Positions 34,866 through 46,125 of a DNA stretch of 64,000 nucleotides are shown here, one piece after another. The notes below the pieces were generated by a model. The model was not told where the DNA came from and made no database searches. It saw only the letters and a program-made list of their open reading frames with translations. Position 1 is the first letter of the stretch. Each line of letters starts with the position of its first letter. Location: the NCBI RefSeq assembly GCF_002073975.1, contig NZ_CP020384.1:620001-684000 (forward strand), read 5' to 3'. Made by a program: the position numbers and the translations under genes. This stretch comes from Rhodovulum sp. MB263 (GTDB lineage Bacteria > Pseudomonadota > Alphaproteobacteria > Rhodobacterales > Rhodobacteraceae).

Positions 34866-35510
34866 ATGTTTCAGTCCCGCGAGGCGGCCGGACGGCTGCT
34901 GGCCGAGAAGGTTCTGGCCGCGGCCCCGGAAAACCCCGTGCTGCTGGCGCTGCCCCCGGGGGGCGTGCCGGTCGCGGTCCCCGTGGCCGAGGCGCTGGGC
35001 TGTCCGCTCGATCTGACCTTCGTGCGCAAGATCGGGATGCCGGGCGATCCGGAGCGCGCGGTGGGCGCGGTGGTCGATGGCGCCATGCGCGAGGTCGTCC
35101 TCGAGGCCGATATCCTTGCCGCCGCAGGACTGAGCCAGGCCGATCTCGCAGCCGAGGTCGAGGCCCGCTTTGCCGATATCGCCGAGGCGCGCCGCCGCAT
35201 TCTGGGCGGCCGCGCGCCCGAAAAGGTCTCGGGCCGCACTGCCATCCTTGTCGCCGACGGGCTTGCGACCGGTGCCTCGGTCCGCGCGGCATTGCGGGCG
35301 CTGCACAATCGCGGTCCGCTCGAGATCTGGCTGGCGGTCCCGGTCGGCCCGCAGGAGGTGGTCTGGAAGATGCGCGGGATGACCGACCGGCTGATCTTTC
35401 TGGACGCCCCCCGCGATTTCCGCGGCACGGCCGCCCATTACGCCGATTTCGCTCCGGTCGGGGATGACGAGGCGGCCCGGCTGCTCGACGGGGTGCGGGC
35501 GCGGCGCTGA
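34866..35510 (+). CDS. Phosphoribosyltransferase-family protein
   Basis: The product is 214 aa. The PRPP-binding loop is AILVADGLATGAS (related to the usual VDDGIATGAT), with LALPPGGVPVAVPVAEALG and FVRKIGMPGDPERAVGAV nearer the start. This is the family often annotated as phosphoribosyltransferase domain protein, found fused to or near dienelactone hydrolase-like genes elsewhere; its substrate is unknown. A GGAGG site precedes the ATG, 23 bp after pheT, so the two may be cotranscribed. The VADG in place of VDDG removes one of the two usual acidic residues. Confidence 0.8.
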   Translation: MFQSREAAGRLLAEKVLAAAPENPVLLALPPGGVPVAVPVAEALGCPLDLTFVRKIGMPGDPERAVGAVVDGAMREVVLEADILAAAGLSQADLAAEVEARFADIAEARRRILGGRAPEKVSGRTAILVADGLATGASVRAALRALHNRGPLEIWLAVPVGPQEVVWKMRGMTDRLIFLDAPRDFRGTAAHYADFAPVGDDEAARLLDGVRARR

Positions 35511-35526
35511 CGCCGCGCCGCTCGCA

Positions 35527-36600
35527 TCAGGCGCTCAGACCGCCCTGCAGCGTCGGCACGTCGAGTGCCGAGAAGCCGTAATGGCGCAGCCAGCGCAGGT
35601 CGCTGTCGAAGAAGGCGCGCAGATCGGGAATGCCGTATTTCAGCATGGCCAGCCGGTCGATCCCGATGCCGAAGGCAAAGCCCTGCCACTCAGCGGGGTC
35701 GACGCCTGCCGCGCTCAGAACCTTGGGATGGACCATGCCCGAGCCGAGGATCTCCATCCAGTCGTCGCCCTCGCCGATCTTCAGCGAGCCGCCCGCCCAG
35801 GAGCAACGGATATCGACCTCGGCCGAAGGCTCGGTGAAGGGGAAATGCGAGGCGCGGAAGCGCAGCTCCACCCCCTCGACCTCGAAGAAGGCGCGGCAGA
35901 ACTCTTCCAGCACCCATTTCAGGTTGGCCATCGAGATGTCGCGGCCGATCGCCAGCCCCTCGACCTGATGGAACATCGGCGTATGGGTCTGGTCGTAGTC
36001 GCAGCGATAGACCCGGCCCGGCGCGATCACCCGGATCGGCGCGCCGGTCTCCTGCATCGCGCGGATCTGCACCGGCGAGGTATGGGTGCGCAGCACATGC
36101 GGCGAACTGTTGTCGCCCTCGGCACGGGACATGAAGAAGGTGTCATGCTCCTGCCGGGCAGGGTGCTCGGGCGGGATGTTCAGCGCGTCGAAATTGAACC
36201 AGTCGGATTCGATCTGCGGCCCCTCGGCGACCGAAAAGCCCATATCGGCGAAGATCGCGGTGATCTCGTCGGTGACCTGGCTCACCGGATGGATCGTGCC
36301 CTGCCGCTGCGGTCGCCCGGGCAGCGTCACGTCCAGCCATTCGGCCCGAAGCCGCTCGTTCAGCGCGGCATCTGCCAGCGCCGCCTTCTTGGCCGCCAGC
36401 GCCGAATTGATCTCGTCCTTCAGCGCGTTCAGCTTCGGGCCCGCCTGCTGGCGCTCTTCGGGCGTCATCTTGCCCAATTCGCGCATCTTCAGGCTGACTT
36501 CGCCCTTCTTGCCGACGGCCTGCAGCCGCAGCTCTTCCAGCGCCGGCTCGTCGGCCGCATCGGCAATCGCGCCAAGATATTTCTGCCTGAGATCGTCCAT
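35527..36600 (-). CDS. pheS: Phenylalanyl-tRNA synthetase alpha subunit
   Basis: The product is 357 aa from the ATG at 36600 ([15 protein letters not shown]). N-terminal coiled coil, then class II motifs: motif 2 region [20 protein letters not shown], motif 3 [17 protein letters not shown], and [15 protein letters not shown]. It binds Phe and ATP. It is convergent with pheT and the phosphoribosyltransferase gene, ending 16 bp from the latter, so the two subunits are not in one operon. Confidence 0.97.
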   Translation of the reverse strand: MDDLRQKYLGAIADAADEPALEELRLQAVGKKGEVSLKMRELGKMTPEERQQAGPKLNALKDEINSALAAKKAALADAALNERLRAEWLDVTLPGRPQRQGTIHPVSQVTDEITAIFADMGFSVAEGPQIESDWFNFDALNIPPEHPARQEHDTFFMSRAEGDNSSPHVLRTHTSPVQIRAMQETGAPIRVIAPGRVYRCDYDQTHTPMFHQVEGLAIGRDISMANLKWVLEEFCRAFFEVEGVELRFRASHFPFTEPSAEVDIRCSWAGGSLKIGEGDDWMEILGSGMVHPKVLSAAGVDPAEWQGFAFGIGIDRLAMLKYGIPDLRAFFDSDLRWLRHYGFSALDVPTLQGGLSA

Positions 36601-36669
36601 GCGGGCCGCCCCTTCACATCCGTTCGGCGGCGTCGATAGCACAGCGCCCCAGGAAAGCAAATGCACCGC

Positions 36670-37401
36670 TCAACCCGATGCGCGCGCCAGAAGCCGCGCC
36701 AGTCGCGCCCGGGCCCCGGGCAGCGGCCGGTCGCCCAGCGCGGGCGCCAGCCGTTTCGAAAGGAAATGCCCGGTCAGGCGCAACCCTGCGGCAATCTCGC
36801 CGGGCAGCGCCGCTCCCTGGCCCATCAGGCAGGGCGGCAGCGGCAGCAGCCGGTCGGCCCAGTCGCCCGCCCCCGCCTGGCTGACCGCGCGGCCGCTTTT
36901 CGGCGAGACGAAGACCAGATCGTCGCGCGCGCCGGTGACCGCGCAGCGGCCGAGATCGAGCCCGAATCCCATCTCCTCCAGCAGGGCCATTTCCCAGCGC
37001 AGATAGGCCAGCGGCCAGTCCCCGTCCTCGCCCAGAAGATCGAGCAGCGCGACCGAGCGGGCGTAAAGTGCGGGATGCGGCGCCCGCTCGGGCAGGGCAA
37101 AGGCCAGAAGCGCCGTCACCGCATCGAGCCCGGCCAGCGCCGCCGGGTCGCCCATCACATGGCCGAGCCGGCTGCGCAGCGGCTCGACCGCGAAGGCGCC
37201 GAGATGATCCTCGAGCCGCGCCCTCCAGACCACCGAGAGCTGCGCGCCCGGCTGCAGCACCGGCGCCAGCCGCCGCCCCGCACCGCCCCGCACCACGCCC
37301 GGATGGCGGCCATGGCCGGGGGTGAACAGATCGACGATGGCCGAGCTCTCGCCATGCGGACGCATCGCCAGCACCACCCCCTCGTCACGCCACTCGATCA
37401 C
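36670..37401 (-). CDS. recO: DNA repair protein RecO
   Basis: About 243 aa from a GTG at 37401 ([21 protein letters not shown]). The open frame continues 21 codons upstream but passes through a dispersed repeat, so GTG is preferred. N-terminal OB fold ([24 protein letters not shown] with family-typical spacing) and a helical C-terminal region; the zinc-binding cysteines of some RecO proteins are not obvious, as in other alphaproteobacteria. It works with RecR in loading RecA at single-strand gaps. Confidence 0.88.
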   Translation of the reverse strand: MIEWRDEGVVLAMRPHGESSAIVDLFTPGHGRHPGVVRGGAGRRLAPVLQPGAQLSVVWRARLEDHLGAFAVEPLRSRLGHVMGDPAALAGLDAVTALLAFALPERAPHPALYARSVALLDLLGEDGDWPLAYLRWEMALLEEMGFGLDLGRCAVTGARDDLVFVSPKSGRAVSQAGAGDWADRLLPLPPCLMGQGAALPGEIAAGLRLTGHFLSKRLAPALGDRPLPGARARLARLLARASG

Positions 37402-37422
37402 CGCCTCACCCCCGCTTCGGTC

Positions 37423-37443
37423 TTCTTCTTGGCGAAAATACCC
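37423..37443. repeat. Dispersed 21-nt motif TTCTTCTTGGC-AAATACCC, copy 1
   Basis: TTCTTCTTGGCGAAAATACCC lies between DUF1491 and recO. The same motif occurs at 49999-50019 (and inverted at 49959-49979) and at 59652-59672. Confidence 0.85.
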
Positions 37444-37460
37444 ATGACGTAGCGGTGCCG

Positions 37461-37787
37461 TCACGCAAGCCCGTCGGCATCCAGCAGATGGCGGCCGCCA
37501 CGGTCCTCGACCTCGATCACCCAGAGATCCGGATCGAAGCCGCGCTGGCGCCCGATGGCGGCATCGACCCCGGCCTCGTCGCCTTCGGCCAGCTCCATCC
37601 AGCGCCGCTCGCCCGAACTCAGATCGAAGGCGCGCTGAAAGGCGCGGGCCTGCCCGTCGAGCGTGTTGAGCTTGACCAGAACCGCCCCGGCCGTGTCGTC
37701 GCCATGCGCCACCACGAAGGCCGGAATGCCCTCGAGCCTCAGCCGCGCCAGATAGGCCTGCACCCAGAATTCCGCGGTCAGACGCAT
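37461..37787 (-). CDS. DUF1491 family protein
   Basis: The product is 108 aa. The opening [20 protein letters not shown] and the tail [25 protein letters not shown](R)HLL identify this alphaproteobacterial family of unknown function. It lies upstream of recO in the same direction, separated by about 60 bp that include the dispersed motif. No transmembrane segment or catalytic motif is visible. Confidence 0.88.
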   Translation of the reverse strand: MRLTAEFWVQAYLARLRLEGIPAFVVAHGDDTAGAVLVKLNTLDGQARAFQRAFDLSSGERRWMELAEGDEAGVDAAIGRQRGFDPDLWVIEVEDRGGRHLLDADGLA

Positions 37788-37859
37788 GCCGCCTCCCCTT
37801 GGCCTGCCCGGCGCTTCGCTCTAGGCTGCGGGAAGGCTACAGAAAGAGGCTCGCGACCC

Positions 37860-38081
37860 ATGAAGGCCATCCGCCATATTCCGCCGTTCTTCCTGATGAT
37901 CTTCGGGGTCGGCATCCTGTTGAACCTCATCGTCCTGACCGGGCTGTCGCAGGCGCCCATCCTCGTCATCCTGCAGCTTTTCGCAACTCTGGCGATGTGC
38001 GCGGCGCTTTATGCGCTGATCATCCGGCATTTCATGACCCGTATCGGCGGGGCTTCCGGGACCGGCGGGTCCGACGCCTGA
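37860..38081 (+). CDS. Small two-helix membrane protein of unknown function
   Basis: The product is 73 aa, starting MKAIRHIPPFFLMIFGVGIL, with two hydrophobic segments (about 9-28 and 34-54) and a short polar tail rich in Gly/Ser. A weak purine-rich site (AGAAAGAGG) lies upstream. I do not recognise the family. It is divergent from DUF1491 and is followed by a strong hairpin, which supports it being a real gene. Confidence 0.6.
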   Translation: MKAIRHIPPFFLMIFGVGILLNLIVLTGLSQAPILVILQLFATLAMCAALYALIIRHFMTRIGGASGTGGSDA

Positions 38082-38103
38082 GGCCGCCTGCAGTCGGTCG
38101 CCT

Positions 38104-38122
38104 GCGCCCGGCCACCGGGCGC
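38104..38122 (+). terminator. GC hairpin after the small membrane protein gene
   Basis: GCGCCCGG-CCA-CCGGGCGC is a perfect 8-bp stem with a 3-nt loop, 22 bp after the stop codon. It lacks a T run, so termination is plausible but not certain. Confidence 0.5.
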
Positions 38123-38663
38123 GCTACCGGCTCTCGGCTGCCCCGTATCCTGAGGCCTTAAGCGATTTCATCGCCCGGTTACAGGGGGGCGGTCACATCC
38201 TCAAAGGCGGGAAAGAGCTCCAGAGGCGAAAGAGCCCCGACACGGCCCGGCAGGGACTGCATGGCGCCTGCAAAGCCCCTGCCCAAAGTCCCGCCCGCGG
38301 GACGCGTCCCGCCTGAGCGAACAGCCGCATTCCTCGTGGAAAGGGCAAGGGGGCGCCTTCCGAAATTGGGCTCCGCAACAAGGTCTGGTCCAGGTGACAG
38401 GACCGGCACGAGGGCAGGGCCGGGGCGTGAGACCCGCGAGATGCGCCAGGTCAGGAAGATCAGACCAAGACGCTTTGGGCGGCCATTCCGCGAGACCCGA
38501 CCGCCGCGTGACGCAATTCCGGATGTCACGGAGGGGGCATCCCGAGGCGCAGGGGCGTGAGCCCTTGCGCGGCGCAGGAGAGGACCGGCCGCGATCCCCG
38601 GTGTTTCGTCCGTCCGGCGCTCGGAACTTGCACCGGCGGACCGAACCGGCTACCGCGCGGCGC
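38123..38663. other. Intergenic region, about 540 bp
   Basis: No gene is supported. Minus-strand frames at 38179-38665 look like chance frames (Arg/Pro-rich, no motifs). The open frame of the pseudouridine synthase extends back through here but without family similarity before 38664. Confidence 0.5.
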
Positions 38664-39308
38664 ATGGACAGCTATGCGCCCCCCGACACGCCGCTCGAGA
38701 TCCTGCATCACGACCACGAGCTTCTGGTGGTGAACAAACCCCCGGGCCTGCTTTCCGTGCCGGGCAAGGGGCCCGATCTGGCCGATTGCCTGCTGGCGCG
38801 CCTGCAGGCGGTCTTTCCCGAGACGCTGCTCGTGCACCGGCTCGACCGCGATACGTCGGGCGTCATGGTCTTTGCGCTGACCCCCCATGCCCAGCGCCAT
38901 CTGGGCCTGCAATTCGAAAAGCGGCAGACGAAGAAGACCTATCTCGCCCGGGTCTGGGGACGGCTCGAGCCCAAGACCGGCACCGTCGATCTGCCGCTGA
39001 TCGTCGACTGGCCGAACCGGCCGCGGCAGATGGTCGACCCCGAGAACGGCCGCCCGGCCATCACCGACTGGCGCGTCGTCCGCCATGAAGAGACCGCGAC
39101 CCGGGTTCGACTGTTTCCGAAAACCGGGCGCAGCCATCAGCTTCGGGTGCATATGCTGGCATTGGGCCATCCGATCCTCGGCGATCCCTTCTATGCCGAA
39201 GGCCCGGCGCGCGAGGCGCCCAGGCTGATGCTGCATGCCGAGGCGCTGCGGCTGCGTCATCCCGATGGCGGCGCAGGCATGAATTTCACCTCCCGGGCGC
39301 CGTTCTGA
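38664..39308 (+). CDS. RluA-family pseudouridine synthase
   Basis: The product is 214 aa from the ATG at 38664 (MDSYAPPDTPLEILHHDHEL). Catalytic motif HRLDRDTSG with Asp61, plus LLVVNKPPGLLSVPG and the C-terminal GRSHQLRVHMLALGHPILGD. The compact form without an S4 domain fits RluA/RluE-like enzymes that modify 23S rRNA and/or tRNA position 32; the exact target cannot be assigned. Confidence 0.92.
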   Translation: MDSYAPPDTPLEILHHDHELLVVNKPPGLLSVPGKGPDLADCLLARLQAVFPETLLVHRLDRDTSGVMVFALTPHAQRHLGLQFEKRQTKKTYLARVWGRLEPKTGTVDLPLIVDWPNRPRQMVDPENGRPAITDWRVVRHEETATRVRLFPKTGRSHQLRVHMLALGHPILGDPFYAEGPAREAPRLMLHAEALRLRHPDGGAGMNFTSRAPF

Positions 39309-39315
39309 CACCCCT

Positions 39316-39348
39316 GCGACATGTCGCTTTTGCAGCTGCAGCAAAAAG
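39316..39348. promoter_or_regulatory. Stacked palindromes upstream of the peroxiredoxin gene
   Basis: GCGACATGTCGC (39316-39327) and TGCAGCTGCA (39331-39340) are perfect palindromes side by side, and TTTTGC...GCAAAA arms flank the second. They lie about 75-105 bp before the peroxiredoxin start. They may be an operator for that gene or part of the end of the pseudouridine synthase unit. Confidence 0.4.
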
Positions 39349-39421
39349 GGGATGCACATGCAGCAACTGGAACCTATCTAAAGAGCGGAACGCGTTTCTC
39401 ATTTCGAAAGGAGCCCCGCCC

Positions 39422-40075
39422 GTGTCCTTGCGCATCAACGACACCGCCCCGAATTTCACCGCCGAGACGACCGACGGTCCGATCAGCTTCCATGACTGGA
39501 TCGGCGACAGCTATGCCGTCCTGTTCTCGCATCCGAAGGATTTCACCCCGGTCTGCACCACCGAATTCGCCGCCGCCGCCCGGCTCACGGGCGAGTTCGC
39601 CAGGCGCAATGCCAAAATCATCGGCCTGTCGGTCGACCCGGTCGAAGAGCATGCGAAATGGAAGGCCGATATCGAGACCCATGCCGGTTGCGACGCCTCC
39701 TTCCCGATCATCGCCGATGAGGGGCTGAAGGTCGCCAAGCTTTACGACATGCTGCCGGCCGAGGCCTATCTGCCCGACGGCCGCACGCCGAACGATTCCG
39801 CCACGGTGCGGACCACCTTCATCATCAATCCCGACAAGAAGATCGAGCTGATGCTGATCTATCCGATGACCGTGGGGCGCAATTTCGACGAGATCCTGCG
39901 GGTTCTCGACGCCATCCAGGCCAACAAGACCGGCCCCTTCGCCACGCCCGCCAACTGGCGCCCCGGCGAGGACGTGATCGTTGGCCTCTCGGTCTCGACC
40001 GAGGAGGCGCGCGCGAAGTTCGGCGAGGTCGAGGAGATCTTCCCCTATCTGCGCAAGGTCAAGCACGCCGGCTGA
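39422..40075 (+). CDS. 1-Cys (Prx6-type) peroxiredoxin
   Basis: The product is 217 aa from a GTG start (SLRINDTAPNF) with an AAAGGAG site. Peroxidatic Cys45 sits in FTPVCTTEF; VDPVEEHAKWKADIE, TPNDSATVRTTFIINP and the long C-terminal dimerisation domain (TPANWRPGEDVIVGLSVS) are Prx6-class features. No resolving Cys is evident. It reduces H2O2 and organic or lipid peroxides in the cytoplasm. Confidence 0.95.
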   Translation: MSLRINDTAPNFTAETTDGPISFHDWIGDSYAVLFSHPKDFTPVCTTEFAAAARLTGEFARRNAKIIGLSVDPVEEHAKWKADIETHAGCDASFPIIADEGLKVAKLYDMLPAEAYLPDGRTPNDSATVRTTFIINPDKKIELMLIYPMTVGRNFDEILRVLDAIQANKTGPFATPANWRPGEDVIVGLSVSTEEARAKFGEVEEIFPYLRKVKHAG

Positions 40076-40151
40076 GCCCGGCCGCTCCTCCCGCTTGGCT
40101 TTGCCGGGGGGAGCGCCTATCTGGGGGGCGTCACGTCCCCGGGGGCCCGCG

Positions 40152-41006
40152 ATGCGATCCGAACTGATCCTTTCGACCTACAACAATCCGCGGTCGCTGG
40201 CGCTCTGCCTCGAGTCTGTGGCCTGCCAGCGGGTCGCGCCCGGCAGCATCTGCGTCGCCGATGACGGCTCGGGCCCCGAGACGAAGGCGGTGATCGACGC
40301 CTTCGCCGCGCGCCATCCCGAGCTGACCCTCCGCCATCTCTGGCACGAGGATCGCGGCTTCGAGAAGGGCGCGATCCTGAACAAGGCCATTGCCAGCTCA
40401 ACGGCCGATATCATCGTCTTCATCGACGGCGATGTGCTGATCCATCCAGATTTCGTCGGGCGGCATCTGGCGCTGACCCGGCCGGGTCGCTTCGCGACCG
40501 GCAGCCTGATCCGACTTGATGCCGAGGCCACCGCCGCCGTCACCCCCGGGCTGGTGCAGGACGGCACTGTCTTCGATCGCCGCTGGCTGTCGGAACATCG
40601 CGCGATCCGCAAGCTGTCGACCTGGCTCAAGACCCGGCCGTTTCCGGTGCCGGTCATGGCCGTGCTCGACCGGCTCTCGCCGGTGACGCGGGCGCTTTGC
40701 GGCGCCAATGCCTCGGTCTGGCGGGCGGATCTGCTCAGGATCAACGGCTATGACGAGACCATCAAATATGGCGGGCAGGACAAGCATCTGGGTGTGCGGC
40801 TGAACAATGCCGGGGTGACGGGCGTGCATCTGCGCTATTCCGCGCCGCTGATCCATCTCGACCATCCGCGCGGCTATGCCGACCCCGAGAAGATGCGCCG
40901 CCACAAGGCGCTGATCCGTGCCGCGCGCAAGAGCGACGTTTTCTGGACCCCGGATGGCATCGTCAAGGGCGAGGCCGTTGCGGAAGGCCGCGGCGGGAAG
41001 GCCTGA
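40152..41006 (+). CDS. Family 2 glycosyltransferase
   Basis: The product is 284 aa from the ATG at 40152 (MRSELILSTYNNPRSLALCL). GT-A fold: nucleotide-binding start ILSTYNNP, CVADDGSGPET, the DxD motif in VFIDGDVLIHPDF, and a C-terminal galactosyltransferase-like segment NGYDETIKYGGQDKHLGVRL. It probably adds a sugar to a surface glycan or lipid. It stands alone, without a polysaccharide cluster, so the acceptor is unknown. Confidence 0.92.
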   Translation: MRSELILSTYNNPRSLALCLESVACQRVAPGSICVADDGSGPETKAVIDAFAARHPELTLRHLWHEDRGFEKGAILNKAIASSTADIIVFIDGDVLIHPDFVGRHLALTRPGRFATGSLIRLDAEATAAVTPGLVQDGTVFDRRWLSEHRAIRKLSTWLKTRPFPVPVMAVLDRLSPVTRALCGANASVWRADLLRINGYDETIKYGGQDKHLGVRLNNAGVTGVHLRYSAPLIHLDHPRGYADPEKMRRHKALIRAARKSDVFWTPDGIVKGEAVAEGRGGKA

Positions 41007-41063
41007 CCGGGATGGGGTTCCCGATGGGCGGGCGTGGTCGGCCGGGGCCGCGCGGCGGGCGGT

Positions 41064-41672
41064 TCAAAGCGCCGATGCGCCAAGAAGGAGCCCGTACAGG
41101 ATGAAGCAGGCCGCCAGCACCTGCCGGAGCCGGGTATTCATCACCGCCCCGAGCGCGAGCCTGCCGAGCCAGGCGCCGAGCGCGGTATAGGTGCTGTAGG
41201 ACAGCGCCGTCAGCGTCAGTGCGGTCGGCACGATGGCGGTCATCTGCCGGGCGATCGGCACGCCCGGTTCGACGAATTGCGAGAAGGCGGCGAGGTAGCC
41301 CGCGACGCTTTTGGCATTTACCGTCGCGATCAGGAAGGCGCGGCCATAGATCGAGGCGCCCGAGGCGGGGCGCGGGGCAACCGCGATGGCGGCATTGCGC
41401 CAGCCCCGCAGCCCGAGCCAGATCAGCACGGCCGCGCCGACAAGCTTGGCCCAGCCAAAGACCGTGGGGCTGGATGCGATCAGCGCGGTGATGCCCGCCG
41501 CCGACAGGGTCAGGAACAGCGCCGCCTGGGTCAGGATCGCCGCCACGCCCCAAAGCGCGCGCGGCAGCCCGTGGGTCATGCCATTGGTGATGCAGTTGAC
41601 CGCGTTCGGGCCCGGCGTGGTGACGAAGAGCGCCCAGAACAGTGCGAAGACGGCCCAGGCCCCGAGGCTCAT
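41064..41672 (-). CDS. LysE/RhtB-family amino acid exporter
   Basis: The product is 202 aa with about six transmembrane helices. It begins MSLGAWAVFALFWALFVTTP, and the family motif continues PGPNAVNCITNGMTHGL; VGAAVLIWLGLRGW follows. It exports an amino acid or derivative. The ATG overlaps the stop of the free methionine-R-sulfoxide reductase gene (ATGA at 41669-41672), so the two are coupled. Confidence 0.92.
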   Translation of the reverse strand: MSLGAWAVFALFWALFVTTPGPNAVNCITNGMTHGLPRALWGVAAILTQAALFLTLSAAGITALIASSPTVFGWAKLVGAAVLIWLGLRGWRNAAIAVAPRPASGASIYGRAFLIATVNAKSVAGYLAAFSQFVEPGVPIARQMTAIVPTALTLTALSYSTYTALGAWLGRLALGAVMNTRLRQVLAACFILYGLLLGASAL

Positions 41673-42124
41673 CGCCGCGCGAAGGTCTGGGCCAGGAGCC
41701 GGGCCAGACCGTCGGCATCGGTCGCGTCGAAGGCGGCCGGTCGGTCGCTGTCGATATCGAGCACGCCCAGAAGCGCGCCCGTCCTGTCATGGACCGGCAG
41801 CACGATCTCCGAGCGGGTGGACGAAGCGCAGGCGATATGGCCCGGAAAGGCCAGGACATCGTCGACGATCTGAACCTCGCCGCTGCGGGCTGCCGCGCCG
41901 CAGACGCCCCGCGAGAACGGGATTGTCAGGCAGCCATGTCCGCCCTGATAGGGTCCGATCTTAAGCATTTCGGCACCGACATTGCGGTAAAAACCGGTCC
42001 AGTCGAAGCGGTCATCGGCATGGTGCAGCTCGCAGGCCATGGTCGCCATGAGCGCCACCGTGTCGGTCTCGCCTTCGGTCAGCGCCGCAAGCGTTTGCGA
42101 CAGGGCATCATAATCGATACGCAT
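41669..42124 (-). CDS. Free methionine-R-sulfoxide reductase (GAF domain)
   Basis: The product is 151 aa from the ATG at 42124 (MRIDYDALSQTLAALTEGE). GAF domain with Cys65, Cys75 and Cys99 in GCLTIPFSRGVCG and FPGHIACASSTRSEIVLP, exactly the spacing (10 and 24) of the E. coli enzyme's three cysteines. It reduces free Met-R-SO using thioredoxin. The pairing with a LysE-type exporter is common in Rhodobacterales. Confidence 0.93.
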   Translation of the reverse strand: MRIDYDALSQTLAALTEGETDTVALMATMACELHHADDRFDWTGFYRNVGAEMLKIGPYQGGHGCLTIPFSRGVCGAAARSGEVQIVDDVLAFPGHIACASSTRSEIVLPVHDRTGALLGVLDIDSDRPAAFDATDADGLARLLAQTFARR

Positions 42125-42570
42125 TGTTCTCTCCGTCTCCGGCAGGTGCCCCCTTGCCGATCCTCTTGCCTCTCTGGCCTGCGGCGCGTCGCTCCCCTCT
42201 GCCTCGGGCCCGGCCCCTCTCTTAGCAGACCGGGGCCTTTCCGCCACGCCTTCCGTATCGCGGCGGTGATCCGGCGCAGGCCATGGTCCGGCGCCCGTCT
42301 GCGGCCATACCCGCAGAGAGCATCATGCTGGCTGTGATCCGGGGATTTTCCGGGAGGGCTGGGATGGCATGCAGGACGTGCCCGGCGGGAGATCTGCGCT
42401 GCATCCGTCCGGTATGCCCGCCGACAGGGGCTCGCGCCGTGAAAAGGGCCGTGAAAAGGGCCTGAACAGATCGTGTCGGCATGGTCCGGGTCAGGATGTT
42501 CAGCCGGAGCATTGCCGGGAAAACCCGATCCTGCCCGGGCCGGAAAGCCCGGCATCGGTCCGGGGGAAAC
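42125..42570. other. Intergenic region between pnp and the fRMsr gene
   Basis: About 450 bp with no supported gene. It should contain the promoter of the fRMsr-LysE unit. Chance frames on both strands have no recognisable motifs. Confidence 0.5.
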
Positions 42571-42611
42571 GGAAAGAGGCGCGGCCCTCGCGGACCGCGC
42601 CCCTTTCTTCC
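42571..42611 (-). terminator. Terminator of pnp
   Basis: GGCGCGG (42578-42584) pairs with CCGCGCC (42595-42601). On the minus strand the stem is followed by TCTTTCC, and the mirrored run CCCTTTCTTCC lies on the other side. It begins 27 bp after the pnp stop. Confidence 0.75.
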
Positions 42612-42627
42612 GGATATTCCGAAGCCC

Positions 42628-44763
<2,136 letters not shown>

Positions 44764-45111
44764 TCAGCGTATCCTGCAAGGGAGCACTCCCGGGCCCTCC
44801 CGGGTCTCCCGTTTGAAATGGCGGCCCCATTGCCGCCGACCCCTCCTATCGTTCGCGAGTGCCGGGGTCCGGGCACAACGTCTCAGATGCGTGCGGCATA
44901 AGGAAAATCGCGCCGTTTGGAAAGGACGAAGTCGTTAATGGACAGGGGCAGTCCCGGCCTTTTGACCGTCCTGGTGAATTGCGTGCCGGGTTGCACGGGC
45001 CGAAACCCGGATATGCCCAGTTCAGGTCTGGAGCAGATCGAATTTTCATGGATGCTGGCCGCAAATCAGGGACCATCGACATATCCGCGCGAGCATACAG
45101 GAGTTAACCCC
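44764..45111. other. Divergent intergenic region, pnp / DUF2004-like gene
   Basis: About 350 bp holding the promoters of pnp (minus) and of the plus-strand gene at 45112, including a pnp leader where PNPase autoregulation usually acts. No RNA gene or clear regulatory structure was identified. Confidence 0.5.
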
Positions 45112-45570
45112 ATGGAAACGAAAGCATTCGGCACAATTTCGCTGGAAGACGGCCAGGCCACGCTGCCGGTGGGCCCCGGGATCGTGCGTCCGGCCAGCCT
45201 GGATGCGCTGGCGACGCTGAAGGATCGCGAGGCGATGGCCGCGCTGGCGCAGTTTCTCGACAGGCTGCCACGGCATATCGAAAAGGCGCGCGAGCATTTC
45301 CTCGACAATTACGAGGAAGTGGCGGCCAATGTTCCGTCATGGCTGCATGAGAACGCGCCCGAGGTCTTCCGGGCGATGTTCGGCGATGCCGCGCCGTCTG
45401 GGATCGATGCCGAGGCGCTCTGGACCGCGCTCGATCTCAGTTCGGTCTGGACCCGCGACGACAATGTAGTGGTGCTCGATCTCGGCTTCCGCGAAACGCC
45501 GATGACCCATGCCTTCGCGGCCGAATTCAACTATGACGGCACCTTGACGGGTCTTGCACTGGCCAGCTGA
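45112..45570 (+). CDS. DUF2004/DUF6985-like protein
   Basis: The product is 152 aa from the ATG at 45112 (METKAFGTISLEDGQATLPV), with an AGGAG site; the open frame extends upstream without support. The C-terminal part NVVVLDLGFRETPMTHAFAA then FNYDGTLTGLALAS resembles DUF2004-type domains, often seen in proteins linked to secreted-toxin immunity or stress, but its function is unknown. It is cytoplasmic, acidic, with no membrane segment. It is inserted in opposite orientation between rpsO and pnp. Confidence 0.7.
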   Translation: METKAFGTISLEDGQATLPVGPGIVRPASLDALATLKDREAMAALAQFLDRLPRHIEKAREHFLDNYEEVAANVPSWLHENAPEVFRAMFGDAAPSGIDAEALWTALDLSSVWTRDDNVVVLDLGFRETPMTHAFAAEFNYDGTLTGLALAS

Positions 45571-45612
45571 CCCGGGCGGGCAACCGCGTCTCGGGACATG
45601 AGAAAACACATG

Positions 45613-45648
45613 AAAAAAACCGCGTCCCGAGGGGCGCGGTTTCCGTTT
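45613..45648. terminator. Bidirectional terminator between rpsO and the DUF2004-like gene
   Basis: AAACCGCG (45617-45624) pairs with CGCGGTTT (45635-45642), with CCC/GGG extending into the loop. An A run on the left and a T-rich stretch on the right give both strands a U-rich tail. Confidence 0.88.
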
Positions 45649-45665
45649 CAGGCCATGCGCCGGTC

Positions 45666-45935
45666 TTAGCGGCGGATGCCCAGGCGCTTGATGAGGTCCT
45701 GATAGCGGGCCTCTTCCTTGCCTTTGAGATAGTCCAGAAGCTTCCGGCGCTGGGCGACGAGCTTGAGCAGACCACGGCGGGAATGGTTGTCCTTCTTGTG
45801 GGTCTTGAAATGCTCGGTCAGCGTGGTGATCCGGCTGGTCAGGATCGCGATCTGGACTTCGGGCGAACCGGTGTCGCCGTCCTTCGATCCGAATTCCTTG
45901 ATCAGGCGGGTTTTTTCTTCGGCAGTGATCGACAT
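45666..45935 (-). CDS. rpsO: 30S ribosomal protein S15
   Basis: The product is 89 aa from the ATG at 45935 ([20 protein letters not shown]), with AAGGAGA before it. Family signature [36 protein letters not shown] and the C-terminal [12 protein letters not shown]. It binds 16S rRNA helices 20-22. Confidence 0.98.
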   Translation of the reverse strand: MSITAEEKTRLIKEFGSKDGDTGSPEVQIAILTSRITTLTEHFKTHKKDNHSRRGLLKLVAQRRKLLDYLKGKEEARYQDLIKRLGIRR

Positions 45936-46125
45936 CGGGGTCTCCTTGTCTGAGAAGGTGATGGCGCAAGCCGGGATGTCGTCCAGCAGGGCCCTTGGAG
46001 AAAGGCCGCCCCAGCGCGGGACGGATGCGGGCATATAGGGGATTCTCGCGGATTTTGAAAGCGGAACCTGCGGCGCGCGATGCGGGCGCCCATGGCCCGG
46101 TCCGCCTCGGCCCGGGGCGGTCGGT

